Assembly: GCF_029814175.1 (NCBI RefSeq)
Contig: NZ_CP122312.1
Span: forward strand, 1,488,001-1,552,000
Direction of reading: 5' to 3'
DNA from: Halospeciosus flavus
GTDB taxonomy: Archaea; Halobacteriota; Halobacteria; Halobacteriales; Halobacteriaceae
DNA length: 64,000 bases
Position numbers and translations under genes: made by a program. This document shows positions 49,927 to 59,145 of this stretch, piece by piece. The notes below the pieces were generated by a model, which was not told the DNA's origin, did no database searches, and worked only from the letters and a program-made list of their open reading frames with translations. Numbering within the stretch: the first letter of the stretch is position 1; each line of letters starts with the position of its first letter.

Positions 49927-51090
49927 ATGCTCTCGGGAGTCAACGTCGCGCTGGGGGTGACGGGGAGTATCGCCGCCGTCCGGGTGGTCGAACTCGCCCA
50001 CGAACTCCGGCGTCGGGGAGCGGAGGTCCGCGCCGTGATGACCGACTCGGCGCAGGGAATCGTCCACCCGTGGGCCGTCGAGTTCGCCACGGACAACCCC
50101 GTCGTCACCGAAATCACGGGTCAGGTGGAGCACGTCGAACTCTGCGGTGAAGAGGGGTGGGCCGACGTCTTCCTGGTCGCCCCTGCGACCGCGAACACCG
50201 TGGGGAAGGTGGCCGCCGCCATCGACGACACCCCGGTGACGACCTGCGCGACCACCGCCTTCGGCGCGGGCGTCCCCATCGTCGTCGCGCCGGCCATGCA
50301 CGAACCGATGTACGACCACCCCGGCGTGCTGGACGCCATCGACACCGTCGAGTCGTGGGGCGTCGACTTCGTCGGCCCGCGCGTCGAGGAGGGGAAGGCC
50401 AAGATAGCCGAGAACGACACGATCTGTCTCGACGTGGCCCGCGCCGTCGGTGACTCGCCACTCGACGGCCGCGACGTCGTCGTCACGTCCGGCGCGACCA
50501 GCGAGCGCATCGACCCCGTGCGCGTCCTGACCAACCGCGCCTCCGGGAAGACCGGTCGGGCCATCGCGCGCGGGTGCTACGTCCGCGGCGCGGACGTCAC
50601 GCTCGTCCACGACGGCGACGACGTCCCCTATGCCGACGTCGAGCACGTCGAGAGCGCCGCCGAGATGCTCGACGCCTGTCGCGACGCGTGCGCCGACGCG
50701 GACGCCCTCGTCTCCGCGGCCGCCATCAGTGACTACACGGTCGACGCCGCGGCGGAGAAGATTCGCTCCGGCCAGGACCTCGTCTTAGAGTTCGAGCGGA
50801 CGCCGAAACTCGTCGACGAGATTCGCGCGGACTACCCGGACCTCCCCATCGTCGGCTTCAAGGCCGAGACCACCGGCGACGACGAGAAGATGGTCGCGAA
50901 GGCCCGCGAACTCGTCGACCGGGTGGACGCGGCGTTCGTCGTCGCCAACGACGCCAGCGTCATGGGTGGCGAGGAGACCCGTACCCTGTTCGTCCGTACG
51001 GACTCGTCCGACGAGTTCGTCGGGTCGAAGGAGGAACTCGGCTTGCGCGTCGCGGACGAACTCGCCACGGTGTTCGACGACGAGACGTAA
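49927..51090 (+). CDS. coaBC: Bifunctional phosphopantothenoylcysteine decarboxylase/phosphopantothenate-cysteine ligase
   Basis: A 387-residue fusion. The N-terminal flavoprotein half (VNVALGVTGSIAAVRVVELA, VAPATANTVGKVAAAIDDTP, VAPAMHEPMYDHPGV) is CoaC, which decarboxylates phosphopantothenoylcysteine with FMN. The C-terminal half (VVVTSGATSERIDPVRVLTN, RASGKTGRAIARGCY, VSAAAISDYTVDAAAEKI) is CoaB, which ligates cysteine to phosphopantothenate. Together they make phosphopantetheine for CoA. Length and order are standard. Confidence 0.93.
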   Translation: MLSGVNVALGVTGSIAAVRVVELAHELRRRGAEVRAVMTDSAQGIVHPWAVEFATDNPVVTEITGQVEHVELCGEEGWADVFLVAPATANTVGKVAAAIDDTPVTTCATTAFGAGVPIVVAPAMHEPMYDHPGVLDAIDTVESWGVDFVGPRVEEGKAKIAENDTICLDVARAVGDSPLDGRDVVVTSGATSERIDPVRVLTNRASGKTGRAIARGCYVRGADVTLVHDGDDVPYADVEHVESAAEMLDACRDACADADALVSAAAISDYTVDAAAEKIRSGQDLVLEFERTPKLVDEIRADYPDLPIVGFKAETTGDDEKMVAKARELVDRVDAAFVVANDASVMGGEETRTLFVRTDSSDEFVGSKEELGLRVADELATVFDDET

Positions 51091-51105
51091 TCGGCGGGCC
51101 GGGTG

Positions 51106-51480
51106 TTACTCGGACTCGGACCCCGACTCGGTCTCGCCGGGTTCGTGGACCGACCGGTTCCCGTCGGGCCAGTCCGCCCGGCCGAAGAAGGGCACACCCA
51201 TCTTCTGAGCGGAGCGCGAGATCATGTGCGCGCCGGTCGGCGCGGTCAGGAAGAGGAAGACGATGCCGACGAGCGCAGTCAGTCCCTCCTCCATCGGGCC
51301 GAAGGAGACGAACGCCGCGAGGAGGATGGAGGCCGCGCCGAGGGTCGTCGCCTTGCTCGTGGCGTGCATCCGGTTGTACACGTCCGGGAGACGGAGCAGT
51401 CCGATCGTTCCGATCGCGAGGAAGAAACTCCCCACGACGACCAGTGCGGCGACGACGGCCGAGACGAGTAGTCCGGACAT
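51106..51480 (-). CDS. mnhG: Mrp-type Na+/H+ antiporter subunit G
   Basis: A 124-residue membrane subunit with three helices. FFLAIGTIGLLRLPDVYNRM followed by HATSKATTLGAASILLA is the MnhG signature. A charged cytoplasmic tail (HEPGETESGSESE) follows. Last gene of the mrp operon, two bases after mnhF. It is needed with MrpE and MrpF for complex assembly. Confidence 0.9.
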   Translation of the reverse strand: MSGLLVSAVVAALVVVGSFFLAIGTIGLLRLPDVYNRMHATSKATTLGAASILLAAFVSFGPMEEGLTALVGIVFLFLTAPTGAHMISRSAQKMGVPFFGRADWPDGNRSVHEPGETESGSESE

Positions 51481-51482
51481 GG

Positions 51483-51773
51483 TTACTGGATGATGTCCCC
51501 TTCGACGACGTACTTCGCGACGGTGACGGTGCTGATGAAGCCGACGATGGCGAGGACGAGGCTCACCGTGACGAACAGTCCACGACCGGTCAGCAACGCG
51601 AACAGCGCGGCGATGGCTACGACGTTCGTCCCGATGGTGTCGAGTGCGACGACGCGGTCCGGAACCGTCGGTCCCTGCACGACGCGGTAGCCACACAGGA
51701 GAGTGAGCGCGCTGGCGAGGACGAGTCCGCCCGTGAGGACGAGGTCGAGGAACGCCGGGGTCTCACTCGCCAT
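51483..51773 (-). CDS. mnhF: Mrp-type Na+/H+ antiporter subunit F
   Basis: A 96-residue subunit with three helices; LCGYRVVQGPTVPDRVVALD and TIGTNVVAIAALFALLTGRG are the MnhF/MrpF hallmarks. The ATG at 51773 overlaps the end of mnhE. Small structural subunit of the antiporter. Confidence 0.9.
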   Translation of the reverse strand: MASETPAFLDLVLTGGLVLASALTLLCGYRVVQGPTVPDRVVALDTIGTNVVAIAALFALLTGRGLFVTVSLVLAIVGFISTVTVAKYVVEGDIIQ

Positions 51774-52368
51774 CGGACTCACCTCCGGTCTCCGCTTCGT
51801 CCTCGCTCGGCGGTTCGAGCGTCGGGATGGGGTCACCCGGCTTCTTCTCCTCGCCGAAGATGACGAGGGCGTAGTCCTCCCAGCGACGGATGGGCGCGAC
51901 GACGGCGTCGCGGTCGCGCCCGTCGATTGCGTGAACGTAGAGCACGTTTCTCTCGGGGTCGTGGTCCATGGTCAGGGTGCCCGGCGTGAGCGTGATGCTG
52001 TTCGCGATGGTCGTGATGGCCGACGACTTCTCCACGCGGAGGGGCACCTCGAACACCTGCGGGTAGATGGGTTTGCTCGGCGCGAGCGTCCGGTAGGCGA
52101 CGTCGACGTTCGCGGTCAGCAGGTCGTAGAGGAACGTCGCGAGGTAGAGTGTCGCGTACGGCGTCGCCTCGACGGCGAACCCGGGCGCGACCCGGCCGGC
52201 GAACAACCGGCGGAACAGGTAGGCGACCGGCAGGCCGAGCGCGAGTCCGATGACGAGTTCCTGGCCGAGGTTCCGCAGCGACGGCTGGACGCCGCGGACG
52301 AACAACCAGAGGACGGCCAGCGTAACACCGAGTGCGACCCACCGCGGAATCGTCCGACGGTCGCTCAC
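51763..52368 (-). CDS. mnhE: Mrp-type Na+/H+ antiporter subunit E
   Basis: A 201-residue subunit: two N-terminal helices (ALGVTLAVLWLFVRG), then LGLPVAYLFRRLF and the soluble domain with SSAITTIANSITLTPGTLTM, typical of MnhE. The acidic tail (EPPSEDEAETGGESDGE) is a haloarchaeal addition. GTG start overlaps the mnhD stop by 4 bases. Confidence 0.9.
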   Translation of the reverse strand: MSDRRTIPRWVALGVTLAVLWLFVRGVQPSLRNLGQELVIGLALGLPVAYLFRRLFAGRVAPGFAVEATPYATLYLATFLYDLLTANVDVAYRTLAPSKPIYPQVFEVPLRVEKSSAITTIANSITLTPGTLTMDHDPERNVLYVHAIDGRDRDAVVAPIRRWEDYALVIFGEEKKPGDPIPTLEPPSEDEAETGGESDGE

Positions 52369-53927
52369 GTCGTCTCACCTCCGAGGACCGCGTCGACGTA
52401 CTGGCCACGGTCGAGGGCCGTGGCGGCGGCGTGTTCGGCGAAGCGGTACACCGGGTCAAATCCGACGCCCACGAGAACGACGACGAGTGCGAGGACGGCC
52501 ACGGTGGCCACCTGCACGCTGTCGGTCCGGAGTGCGTCGACGGCGGGCGTCTCCGCCCCCCAGAAGGCCCGGTTCCACGCCCGCGAGACGTACGCGATGG
52601 TGAGCAGTGCCCCACCGAGCGCGACCGCGAGTGCGGGAACCGCACCCGCCGTGGCCGCCGCGTTGAAGACGAGGAACTTCGCGAAGAAGCCCGTGAGGGG
52701 CGGAATACCGACGAGCGAGAGACCGCCGACGAAGAACGCCGCGGAGACGACCGGCGCCTCGCCGGTGAGTCCGCCGAGGTCCGCGAACCGCGTCGTCCCC
52801 GTCCCATCGCGGACCACGCCGGTGACCAAGAAGAGCAGCGACTTCGCGAGCGCGTGGTTGAGCGCGTAGACGAGCGTGGCGGCGATAGCCAGCGGGCGGA
52901 CGGACGGGACGGCCGCACCGACCGCCAGCGGGAGGACGATGAAGCCGACCTGTCCCACGCTGGAGTAGGCGAGGAGTTCTTCGAGGGAGTCGCTGTCGAC
53001 CGCCGCGAGTCCCCCGAAGACGACGCTCGACGCCGCGAGGAGCAAGAACACCGGGCCGAAGAAGTCGAGCGGCGAGGACCCGGAGACGAGCGGGAGCGAC
53101 AGGTCGAGCGAGGCGGCCGCGAACACGGTGAAGTAGAGGCGGACGAACGCGTAGACGCCCACCTTCTTCACGACGCCCGCGAGCATCGCGGCGACGGGGT
53201 TCGGCGCGGCCTGGTAGGCACTCGGCACCCAGAAGTGGAACGGGACGAGTCCCGCCTTCAGCGCGAAGACGACGAACAGCAGGGCCGAGAGGCCGAGTAC
53301 GGGCGCGGGGTCGAAACTGTACGCCGACGGATCGGCGAGTCGGCGAGCGAGGTCCGCCATGTTGAGCGTGCCGGTGACGGCGTAGATGCCGCCGATGGCG
53401 AACAGCATGACCGCGCTGCCGACGAGGTTGAGCGCGACGTACTTCATGGTCGCGAGCGTCTGGTCGGGACCGCTGAAGAAGACGACCAGGACGTAACTCG
53501 ACATGAGCATCACCTCGAACCAGACGAAGAGGTTGAAGATGTCGCCGGTCAGGAACGACCCGGTCACGCCGACGAGCATGAGGTGGAACAGCGTGTGGTA
53601 GGAGAGTTGCTGGCCGAACTCGTCGAGGTAGCGGATCGAGGCGACGAGCGACGGGACGGCCACGACGGCCGCCATCGAGAGCATGAACGCCGAGAGCGGG
53701 TCGGCGACCAGCGTGATACCGAACGGCGCGGGCCAATCACCCAACTGGTAGGTGACGGTTCGGTCCGGGAGGACGAGCGAGACCTGCGCGGCGACGGCGA
53801 CGGCGTACGCGAGGACGCCGAGAAGGCTGACCGCCTGCTGGGCGCGCGTCCACCGGCGCAACGGGAGCGTACAGACCGCCGTCACCAGCGCGACGAGCAG
53901 CGGTGCGATGACGAGTTGTGTAGTCAC
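52365..53927 (-). CDS. mnhD: Mrp-type Na+/H+ antiporter subunit D
   Basis: A 520-residue NuoN/NuoM-like subunit with about 14 helices. FNLFVWFEVMLMSSYVLVVF carries the conserved Glu of the proton channel, and AGLVPFHFWVPSAYQAAPNP contains the Lys/His region on the broken helix. ANDGELLAYSSVGQVGF-like ELLAYSSVGQVGFIVLPLAV also matches. GTG start overlaps mnhC by 4 bases. It is one of two core antiporter-like subunits. Confidence 0.93.
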   Translation of the reverse strand: MTTQLVIAPLLVALVTAVCTLPLRRWTRAQQAVSLLGVLAYAVAVAAQVSLVLPDRTVTYQLGDWPAPFGITLVADPLSAFMLSMAAVVAVPSLVASIRYLDEFGQQLSYHTLFHLMLVGVTGSFLTGDIFNLFVWFEVMLMSSYVLVVFFSGPDQTLATMKYVALNLVGSAVMLFAIGGIYAVTGTLNMADLARRLADPSAYSFDPAPVLGLSALLFVVFALKAGLVPFHFWVPSAYQAAPNPVAAMLAGVVKKVGVYAFVRLYFTVFAAASLDLSLPLVSGSSPLDFFGPVFLLLAASSVVFGGLAAVDSDSLEELLAYSSVGQVGFIVLPLAVGAAVPSVRPLAIAATLVYALNHALAKSLLFLVTGVVRDGTGTTRFADLGGLTGEAPVVSAAFFVGGLSLVGIPPLTGFFAKFLVFNAAATAGAVPALAVALGGALLTIAYVSRAWNRAFWGAETPAVDALRTDSVQVATVAVLALVVVLVGVGFDPVYRFAEHAAATALDRGQYVDAVLGGETT

Positions 53928-54271
53928 GAGTGGTCACCCAGTTCGTCGAGGTCGATGGAGCCGTGTTCCTCGTAGACGCGATACGTGAGGACGAGCGCGA
54001 ACGCGGTCGTCCCGAAACCGATGACGATGGCCGTCAGGACGAGTGCCTGCACGAGCGGGTCGGTGACGTGGCCGGCGCCCCCGCCGTGTCCGCCGTGGGC
54101 GAGGACGGGGACCGTCCCGCCGATGTCGCCCATCGTGATGAGGTAGGCGTTGGCCGACTGGCTCAACAGCGTGATTCCCCAGACGACGCGGACGAGGTCG
54201 CGGCGGAGGACGAGGAACGTTCCGAACGCGCAGACCGTCCCGAGTGCGAGTGCGAGTATCACTTCGGTCAT
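53924..54271 (-). CDS. mnhC: Mrp-type Na+/H+ antiporter subunit C
   Basis: A 115-residue NuoK-like subunit with three helices. VVWGITLLSQSANAYLITMG and DPLVQALVLTAIVIGFGTTA match MnhC. A His/Gly-rich loop (LAHGGHGGGAGH) between helices is notable. Overlaps mnhB and mnhD by 4 bases each. Confidence 0.92.
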   Translation of the reverse strand: MTEVILALALGTVCAFGTFLVLRRDLVRVVWGITLLSQSANAYLITMGDIGGTVPVLAHGGHGGGAGHVTDPLVQALVLTAIVIGFGTTAFALVLTYRVYEEHGSIDLDELGDHS

Positions 54272-54732
54272 TCTTCACCCACCACCGAGAGAATCGTGAG
54301 GAGAGAGCCCACGACGACGGCGTAGACGCCGAGGTCGAAGACCACCGCGTTCGCCCAGTGGAGTTTCCCGTACAGCGGGAGGACCGGCGTGTAGCCGTCC
54401 GTGAACGAGAGGAACTGGTAGCCCATCGCGACGGCGGCGAGACCGGAGACGACCGCCGTCGCGAGGCCGACGGCGAACAGCGTCCGGTAGTCGGCGACGA
54501 CGCCGTGTCGGATGTGGTCGACCGGTTCGGTGACGTTCCGGCCGAGCACCTCCTCTTCGAGGAAGTCGAGTCCGAAGGCGACGTAGACGAGCGCGAACGC
54601 CGTCGCCGTGAGGACGCCCGCGATGAAGCCACCGCCGGGGAGGTTGTGTCCCTGCAAGAACAGGGCGAAGGAGGTGACGAGGATGATGGGGACAACCGCG
54701 CGGGTCGCCGTCCGGAGGATGACCGTCGTCAC
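54268..54732 (-). CDS. mnhB: Mrp-type Na+/H+ antiporter subunit B
   Basis: A 154-residue subunit with four helices. FLQGHNLPGGGFIAGVLTAT is the diagnostic MnhB sequence. GTG start overlaps the mnhA stop by 4 bases, so translation is coupled. Confidence 0.92.
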   Translation of the reverse strand: MTTVILRTATRAVVPIILVTSFALFLQGHNLPGGGFIAGVLTATAFALVYVAFGLDFLEEEVLGRNVTEPVDHIRHGVVADYRTLFAVGLATAVVSGLAAVAMGYQFLSFTDGYTPVLPLYGKLHWANAVVFDLGVYAVVVGSLLTILSVVGEE

Positions 54733-57107
54733 TGCGTCTCACCCCGTTCGCGCATGGCGACGAGTGTCAACACCGAGATGGCGGCGAGCGCCACGACGGC
54801 GATCTCCCCCAGCGTGTCGAACGCCCGGAAGTCGACGAGGATGACGTTGACGATGTTCCCGCCGCCGCCCTTCGGGACCGCGTTCTCGACGAAGTAGTCG
54901 GCGATGACCTGGTCCGCCTCGCCGGCCGTCGACAGGAGGACGCTCGCGGCGACGGCGACCCCGACGAACACCGAGAGGGCGGCGTCGCGGGCGACGCGGT
55001 GGCCCTTCCAGTCGCCGTAGAACGCCGGGAGGCGGTCGAGGACGAGCAGGAAGATGACGAGGACGAGCGTCTCGACGACGAGTTGCGTGAGCGCGAGGTC
55101 GGGCGCGCTCGCGAGGATGTAGAAGATGGCGACCATGAATCCGAGGATGGAGAGCGTCAACACGCCCGCGACGTGCGAGGGCGAGAACGTCACCGCGGCG
55201 GCGGCCCCGACGGCGGTCACGAGGACGATTATCAGCGAGAGCGGGAGCGTCACCGCGATGCCCGAGAGTTCGACGCTCGCCGCGAGGTAGCCGCCGAGCG
55301 AGAGGGCGGCCATCCCGGCGAACGTCCACCACGCGTACGTGCGGAGGAGACCGGTCTGGACGGCGTCCTCGACGGCCACGCTCAGGCGGTTGAGTCCGAA
55401 GACGGCCGAGTCGTACCACCAGTCCGCCCGGAGTGGCGGCGCGGCCGCGAGACCCGCCCGGAGGCCGCGGTGGAGGCGGCCGTACTGCGGGTAGACGGCG
55501 GCACCGAGACCGATCGTCACGAGGCTCATGGTCAGCGCGGGCGTGAGGTGCGTCGGAACGTAGTAAGAGAAGCCGCCGTGGCCGCCCCCGCCGTGCCCGC
55601 CGGCGGCCGTGGCGTCGACGACGGTCCCGACGAACGACTCGACTGGTGTGAGGTGGACGCCGAACGAGGCGGCCACCCCGCCGAGACCGACCGTGAGCGC
55701 GAACGCGGCGAGGAGCACCGGCGGGACGCGCATCGCCACGGGCGGAGCGTGGACGTGGTCAAGTCCCTCGGGTTTCTCACCGAAGAACAGCATCAGGAAG
55801 CGCACGGAGTAGAGGAACGTGAAGACGCTGCCGAACACCGCGACGACGGGCGCGAGCCACGCGAGACCGCCCGCGTGCGCGCCGAACTCCCAGGCCGCTT
55901 CGAAGAGGAGTTCCTTCGAGTAGAAGCCGTTGAACGGCGGGAGTCCGGCCATCCCGAGCGCGGCGACGACCGTGACCGCCGCCGTGACCGGGAGGTCGCG
56001 CCAGAGACCGCCGAGTTCGCGGATGTCGCGGGTCCCCGCCTCGTGGGCGACGATACCGGCGACGAGGAACAGCGGCGCCTTGAACGTCGCGTGGTTCAGG
56101 ATGTGGAAGGAGCCGGTCTCCGCGCCGTAGACGGTCGCGAAGCCGAAGCCGGCGACGATGAGGCCGAGGTGGGAGGCCGTCGAGTAGGCGAGCAACTGTT
56201 TGATGTCCGTCGCGGTCACCGCGAGGATGGCCGCGACGGTCATCGTCAACAGGCCCATCACCGCGAAGAGGAGCGTCCACTCCTCGGTCAGCAGGAGGGG
56301 ACGGAAGCGACCGACGAGGTAGACGCCGGCCTTCACCATCGTCGCGGAGTGGAGGAACGCCGAGACGGGTGTCGGCGCCTCCATCGCGTCCGGGAGCCAG
56401 ACGTGGAGCGGGACCTGTGCGGACTTCGCCGCCGCGCCGATACCCAGTAGACCGACGACGGGGACGAGCAGGCCGGCCTCGCGGAGGGCGTGGCGGACCG
56501 ACTCGGAGTGGTGGAGCATCTCGGCGATGCTGTAGGTCCCGGCGACGTTCGCGAGGAGGACGAAGCCGACGAGCATGAACAGCCCACCGCCCACGGTGAT
56601 GATCATGGACTTGCGGGCCGCGTATCGCGCCGAGCGTTCCCCCCGGTAGTGGCCGATGAGGAGGAACGAGGCGACGCTCGTCAGTTCCCAGAAGACGAAG
56701 AGGGCGACGAGGTCGCCCGCGAGCGCGACGCCCAGCATCGACCCCATGAACGCGAGGAGCGTCGCGTAGTACTTCATCTGGCCCGGTTCGCCGTGCATGT
56801 AGCCCCGTGAGTACGTGAAGATGAGGACGCCCACGCCGCTCGCGAGGAACGAGATGAGCAGCGCGAGTCCGTCCACGTAGAACCGGAGCGACACGGCGGG
56901 CTCTATCGAACTGACCCACCCGATGGCGACGGCGCCTTTCGTCCCGTACTGGGACGCGGCGAGGCCGAAACACACGAACGCGATGGCGGCCGCGAAGTAG
57001 GCCGTGCGTTCGCCCGCCACCCGGTAGACCAGCGGCGTCGCGGCCGCCCCCGCGAAGGGGAGGCCCACGAGCGCAAGCACCGCTAGGAGGTCCGGTGTCG
57101 GTTGCAC
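54729..57107 (-). CDS. mnhA: Mrp-type Na+/H+ antiporter subunit A
   Basis: A 792-residue NuoL-like subunit with about 20 helices. [20 protein letters not shown] carries the channel Glu, [20 protein letters not shown] the conserved Lys/His segment, and the C-terminal part holds the DUF4040/MbhD- and MbhE-like modules ([18 protein letters not shown]). GTG at 57107 was chosen because TATA-like GCATTAAGTC lies about 26 bases upstream, fitting a leaderless mRNA; a GTG at 57119 is possible. It is the first gene of mnhABCDEFG, which exports Na+ against H+. Confidence 0.93.
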   Translation of the reverse strand: MQPTPDLLAVLALVGLPFAGAAATPLVYRVAGERTAYFAAAIAFVCFGLAASQYGTKGAVAIGWVSSIEPAVSLRFYVDGLALLISFLASGVGVLIFTYSRGYMHGEPGQMKYYATLLAFMGSMLGVALAGDLVALFVFWELTSVASFLLIGHYRGERSARYAARKSMIITVGGGLFMLVGFVLLANVAGTYSIAEMLHHSESVRHALREAGLLVPVVGLLGIGAAAKSAQVPLHVWLPDAMEAPTPVSAFLHSATMVKAGVYLVGRFRPLLLTEEWTLLFAVMGLLTMTVAAILAVTATDIKQLLAYSTASHLGLIVAGFGFATVYGAETGSFHILNHATFKAPLFLVAGIVAHEAGTRDIRELGGLWRDLPVTAAVTVVAALGMAGLPPFNGFYSKELLFEAAWEFGAHAGGLAWLAPVVAVFGSVFTFLYSVRFLMLFFGEKPEGLDHVHAPPVAMRVPPVLLAAFALTVGLGGVAASFGVHLTPVESFVGTVVDATAAGGHGGGGHGGFSYYVPTHLTPALTMSLVTIGLGAAVYPQYGRLHRGLRAGLAAAPPLRADWWYDSAVFGLNRLSVAVEDAVQTGLLRTYAWWTFAGMAALSLGGYLAASVELSGIAVTLPLSLIIVLVTAVGAAAAVTFSPSHVAGVLTLSILGFMVAIFYILASAPDLALTQLVVETLVLVIFLLVLDRLPAFYGDWKGHRVARDAALSVFVGVAVAASVLLSTAGEADQVIADYFVENAVPKGGGGNIVNVILVDFRAFDTLGEIAVVALAAISVLTLVAMRERGETQ

Positions 57108-57245
57108 GTTCGAATCCACCGGGACGTGAGACTTAATGCTTCGCAAAGATTGGCGGCGAGCGACGCCGATACCGCGAGCGTGCGATTCACGAACACGAGG
57201 CTCGCGCATCCGTCAGACTTTACTCTTGGGTCCCGTATCACCGAC

Positions 57246-57812
57246 ATGGATAGGCTGAAGCAGTCCCTGCTCGACGCCCCCATCATCGAGAAAGAGGGCT
57301 ACCACTACTTCGTCCACCCCATCAGCGACGGGGTCCCCGTACTCCAACCGCAGCTCCTCCGGGAGATCGTCATCAAGATCATCCGGAAGGCGGAGTTGGA
57401 GAACGTCGACAAGATCGTCACGCCCGCCGCGATGGGCATCCACATCTCGACGGCCGTCTCGCTGATGACCGACATTCCGCTGGTCGTCATCCGCAAGCGC
57501 CAGTACGGTCTGGAGGGCGAGGTGTCTCTCACCCAGCAGACGGGCTACTCCGAGAGCGAGATGTACATCAACGACGTCGACGAGGGCGACCGCGTGCTCG
57601 TCCTCGACGACGTGCTCTCGACGGGCGGGACGCTCCGGGCCATCACCGAGGCGCTCGACCACATCGGCGCGGACGTCGTCGACGTCGTCGCGGTCATCAA
57701 GAAGGCCGGCCCGAACGAACTCGACGACTCGCCCTACGACGTGAAGACGCTCATCAACGTCGACGTCGTCGACGGCGAAGTCGTCATCACGGACGAACAC
57801 GGAGACGGCTGA
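57246..57812 (+). CDS. Hypoxanthine/adenine phosphoribosyltransferase-like protein
   Basis: A 188-residue PRTase. [20 protein letters not shown] is the PRPP-binding motif, [20 protein letters not shown] precedes the flexible loop ([20 protein letters not shown]). This is the archaeal HGPRTase-like group, which salvages purine bases with PRPP; some haloarchaeal members have been annotated as adenine-specific. Start ATG 57246. It is divergent from the mrp operon. The stop lies within a hairpin. Confidence 0.87.
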   Translation: MDRLKQSLLDAPIIEKEGYHYFVHPISDGVPVLQPQLLREIVIKIIRKAELENVDKIVTPAAMGIHISTAVSLMTDIPLVVIRKRQYGLEGEVSLTQQTGYSESEMYINDVDEGDRVLVLDDVLSTGGTLRAITEALDHIGADVVDVVAVIKKAGPNELDDSPYDVKTLINVDVVDGEVVITDEHGDG

Positions 57813-57858
57813 CGCGACGTCTCCGGCAGCGCACGGCGACGGCTGACGCGGCGTCTCC
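57800..57858 (+). repeat. Hairpin over the stop codon plus a 21-bp direct repeat
   Basis: CGGAGACG (57800-57807) pairs with CGTCTCCG (57818-57825) around the stop of the PRTase gene. A 21-bp segment at 57804-57824 recurs at 57838-57858 with one mismatch (34-base period), duplicating the gene's last codons and stop. Possible terminator with a small tandem duplication. Confidence 0.45.
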
Positions 57859-57959
57859 CGCGGCCCCATCGAGGGGAGGGGTCGACCGACCACTCGGACC
57901 CGGCAGTCGCTTCTCCGGGCATCGTCTTTTTCACGCGGACGCGTGTAGCGCCGACCGTC

Positions 57960-58634
57960 ATGACTTCTGTACTGTTCGTCGTCAGCGAGGAAGGTTACTG
58001 GGCAGAGGAGTGTGCCGAACCGCTCGTCACTCTCCAGGAGGAGGGCGCCGACGTGACCGTCGCGACGCCGAGTGGGTCGAAACCGGTCGTCGACGAGCGC
58101 TCGACGAACCCCGACAACGTCGGTGCGGACACGGCGCAGTTCGTCGTCGACGTCCACGAGAACAACGAGGCGCTGAACGACCCCGAACCCCTCGCTACCG
58201 TCGACGCGCACGACTACGACGCCGTCGTGTTCCCCGGTGGCCACGGCACGCTGTGGGACGTCAACCAGGACACCCACGCGCGGACGCTCCTCTACGAGGC
58301 CGTCGCCGGCGACGAGGGGAAGGCGCTGGTCGTCTGCCACGCCGTCGGCATCCTGGCGTTCACTCGCGAGGGCGACAGCTACCTCGTCGAGGGCCGCGAC
58401 GTCACCGGCTTCCCCAACGAGTGGGAGGAGGACATCGTCGACGAGAACGACTGTCTCGAAGGCCGCAAGCTCCCCTACTGGGTCGAGGACGAGGTGAAGG
58501 CCGCCGGCGGGAACTGGGACGCCGAACTCGACGCCGACACCAGCGTCACCGTCGACGGCGACCTACTCACCGCCCGCGGTCCCGGCTCCTCGGCCGCCGC
58601 CGCCGAGACCCTCGTCGACGAACTCGACCTGTAA
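57960..58634 (+). CDS. DJ-1/PfpI family protein (class I glutamine amidotransferase-like)
   Basis: A 224-residue protein. SVLFVVSEEGYWAEECAEPL includes the conserved Glu near the nucleophile elbow, and ALVVCHAVGILAF contains the nucleophile Cys followed by His. YDAVVFPGGHGTLWDV is the usual preceding strand. It matches the Hsp31/glyoxalase III-like branch, which repairs or removes glyoxals. Start ATG 57960. The gene ends 75 bases before the tRNA. Confidence 0.85.
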   Translation: MTSVLFVVSEEGYWAEECAEPLVTLQEEGADVTVATPSGSKPVVDERSTNPDNVGADTAQFVVDVHENNEALNDPEPLATVDAHDYDAVVFPGGHGTLWDVNQDTHARTLLYEAVAGDEGKALVVCHAVGILAFTREGDSYLVEGRDVTGFPNEWEEDIVDENDCLEGRKLPYWVEDEVKAAGGNWDAELDADTSVTVDGDLLTARGPGSSAAAAETLVDELDL

Positions 58635-58709
58635 AAAGGGCCGAGGGGGTAACTGCCACACGGCGTCGCAATCACAATCCTTTAATGGATGACCGCGTTA
58701 CGAGATAGT

Positions 58710-58784
58710 AGCGGGATGGGATAGCCAGGAGATTCCGCCGGGCTCATAACCCGGAGATCGGTGGTTCAAATCCACTTCCCGCTA
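58710..58784 (+). tRNA. Initiator tRNA-Met (CAT)
   Basis: A 75-base tRNA. Acceptor AGCGGGA (58710-58716) pairs with TCCCGCT (58777-58783), with discriminator A at 58784. The anticodon stem CCGGG/CCCGG encloses CTCATAA, giving anticodon CAT. T-stem GGTGG/CCACT encloses TTCAAAT. The A-U first pair and three consecutive G-C pairs in the anticodon stem mark it as the archaeal initiator. CCA is not encoded. Confidence 0.93.
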
Positions 58785-58852
58785 CTTCCTTTCGAACTCG
58801 ACTTTCGAACGGGTCCGTACGACGGGCAACTACTCGTTTATATACCCGACGG

Positions 58853-58868
58853 GAGTACATAAGTGACC
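58853..58868 (+). repeat. Promoter-proximal repeat GAGTACATAAGTGACC, copy 2
   Basis: Identical to 47248-47263. Here it follows TTTATATA by 8 bases and includes a GTG at 58863 that could start a leaderless frame of 46 codons, in a different frame from the zinc-knuckle sequence downstream. Confidence 0.5.
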
Positions 58869-59022
58869 CCGCGCCGACCACCCCCGTACGAGCACCGACT
58901 GGCCACACGACGTCGGCGGCCACCGCGTCACAGCGGAGTGGACCTGCGAAGTGTGTGGGGTCTCCTTCGGCTGTCTCTCACAGTTCCGACAGACGGCGCG
59001 TGAAGACGGGGCGTCGTCCTGA
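58867..59022 (+). pseudogene. Zinc-knuckle coding remnant or frameshifted micro-protein
   Basis: An open frame beginning right after a TGA (58864-58866). It encodes DWPHDVGGHRVTAEWTCEVC then GVSFGCLSQFRQTARED and a stop. WTCEVCG is like half of a zinc ribbon, with a further Cys eight residues on. No ATG or GTG precedes the knuckle in this frame, whereas the predicted leaderless GTG at 58863 is in another frame. It could be a decayed or frameshifted small zinc protein, or coincidence. Confidence 0.3.
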
Positions 59023-59133
59023 GCGTCGCCGTGGCTACTTCGTCAGGAGAGTACCGTCTGCAAAAGGCCTAAGAGCGCAACAGGCGTCTAGTTATACAAT
59101 AATGATTACGCGAAACGGAGACACGCCCCCCAC

Positions 59134-59140
59134 GGAGGTG
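59134..59140 (+). promoter_or_regulatory. Ribosome binding site of the HD-protein gene
   Basis: GGAGGTG lies 5 bases before the ATG at 59146, one of the clearest Shine-Dalgarno sequences in the window, in a transcript with a leader from a promoter near 59095. Confidence 0.6.
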
Positions 59141-59145
59141 GCGCC

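Larger units (their letters stand above)
58785..59145. other. 361-base region with a shared promoter repeat and a zinc-knuckle frame
   Basis: Contains TTTATATA (58837-58844), the repeat GAGTACATAAGTGACC (58853-58868), an open zinc-knuckle frame without start (58867-59022), and a second AT-rich promoter (TAGTTATACAATAATG, about 59090-59104) with a GGAGGTG ribosome site for the HD-protein gene. Confidence 0.5.
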
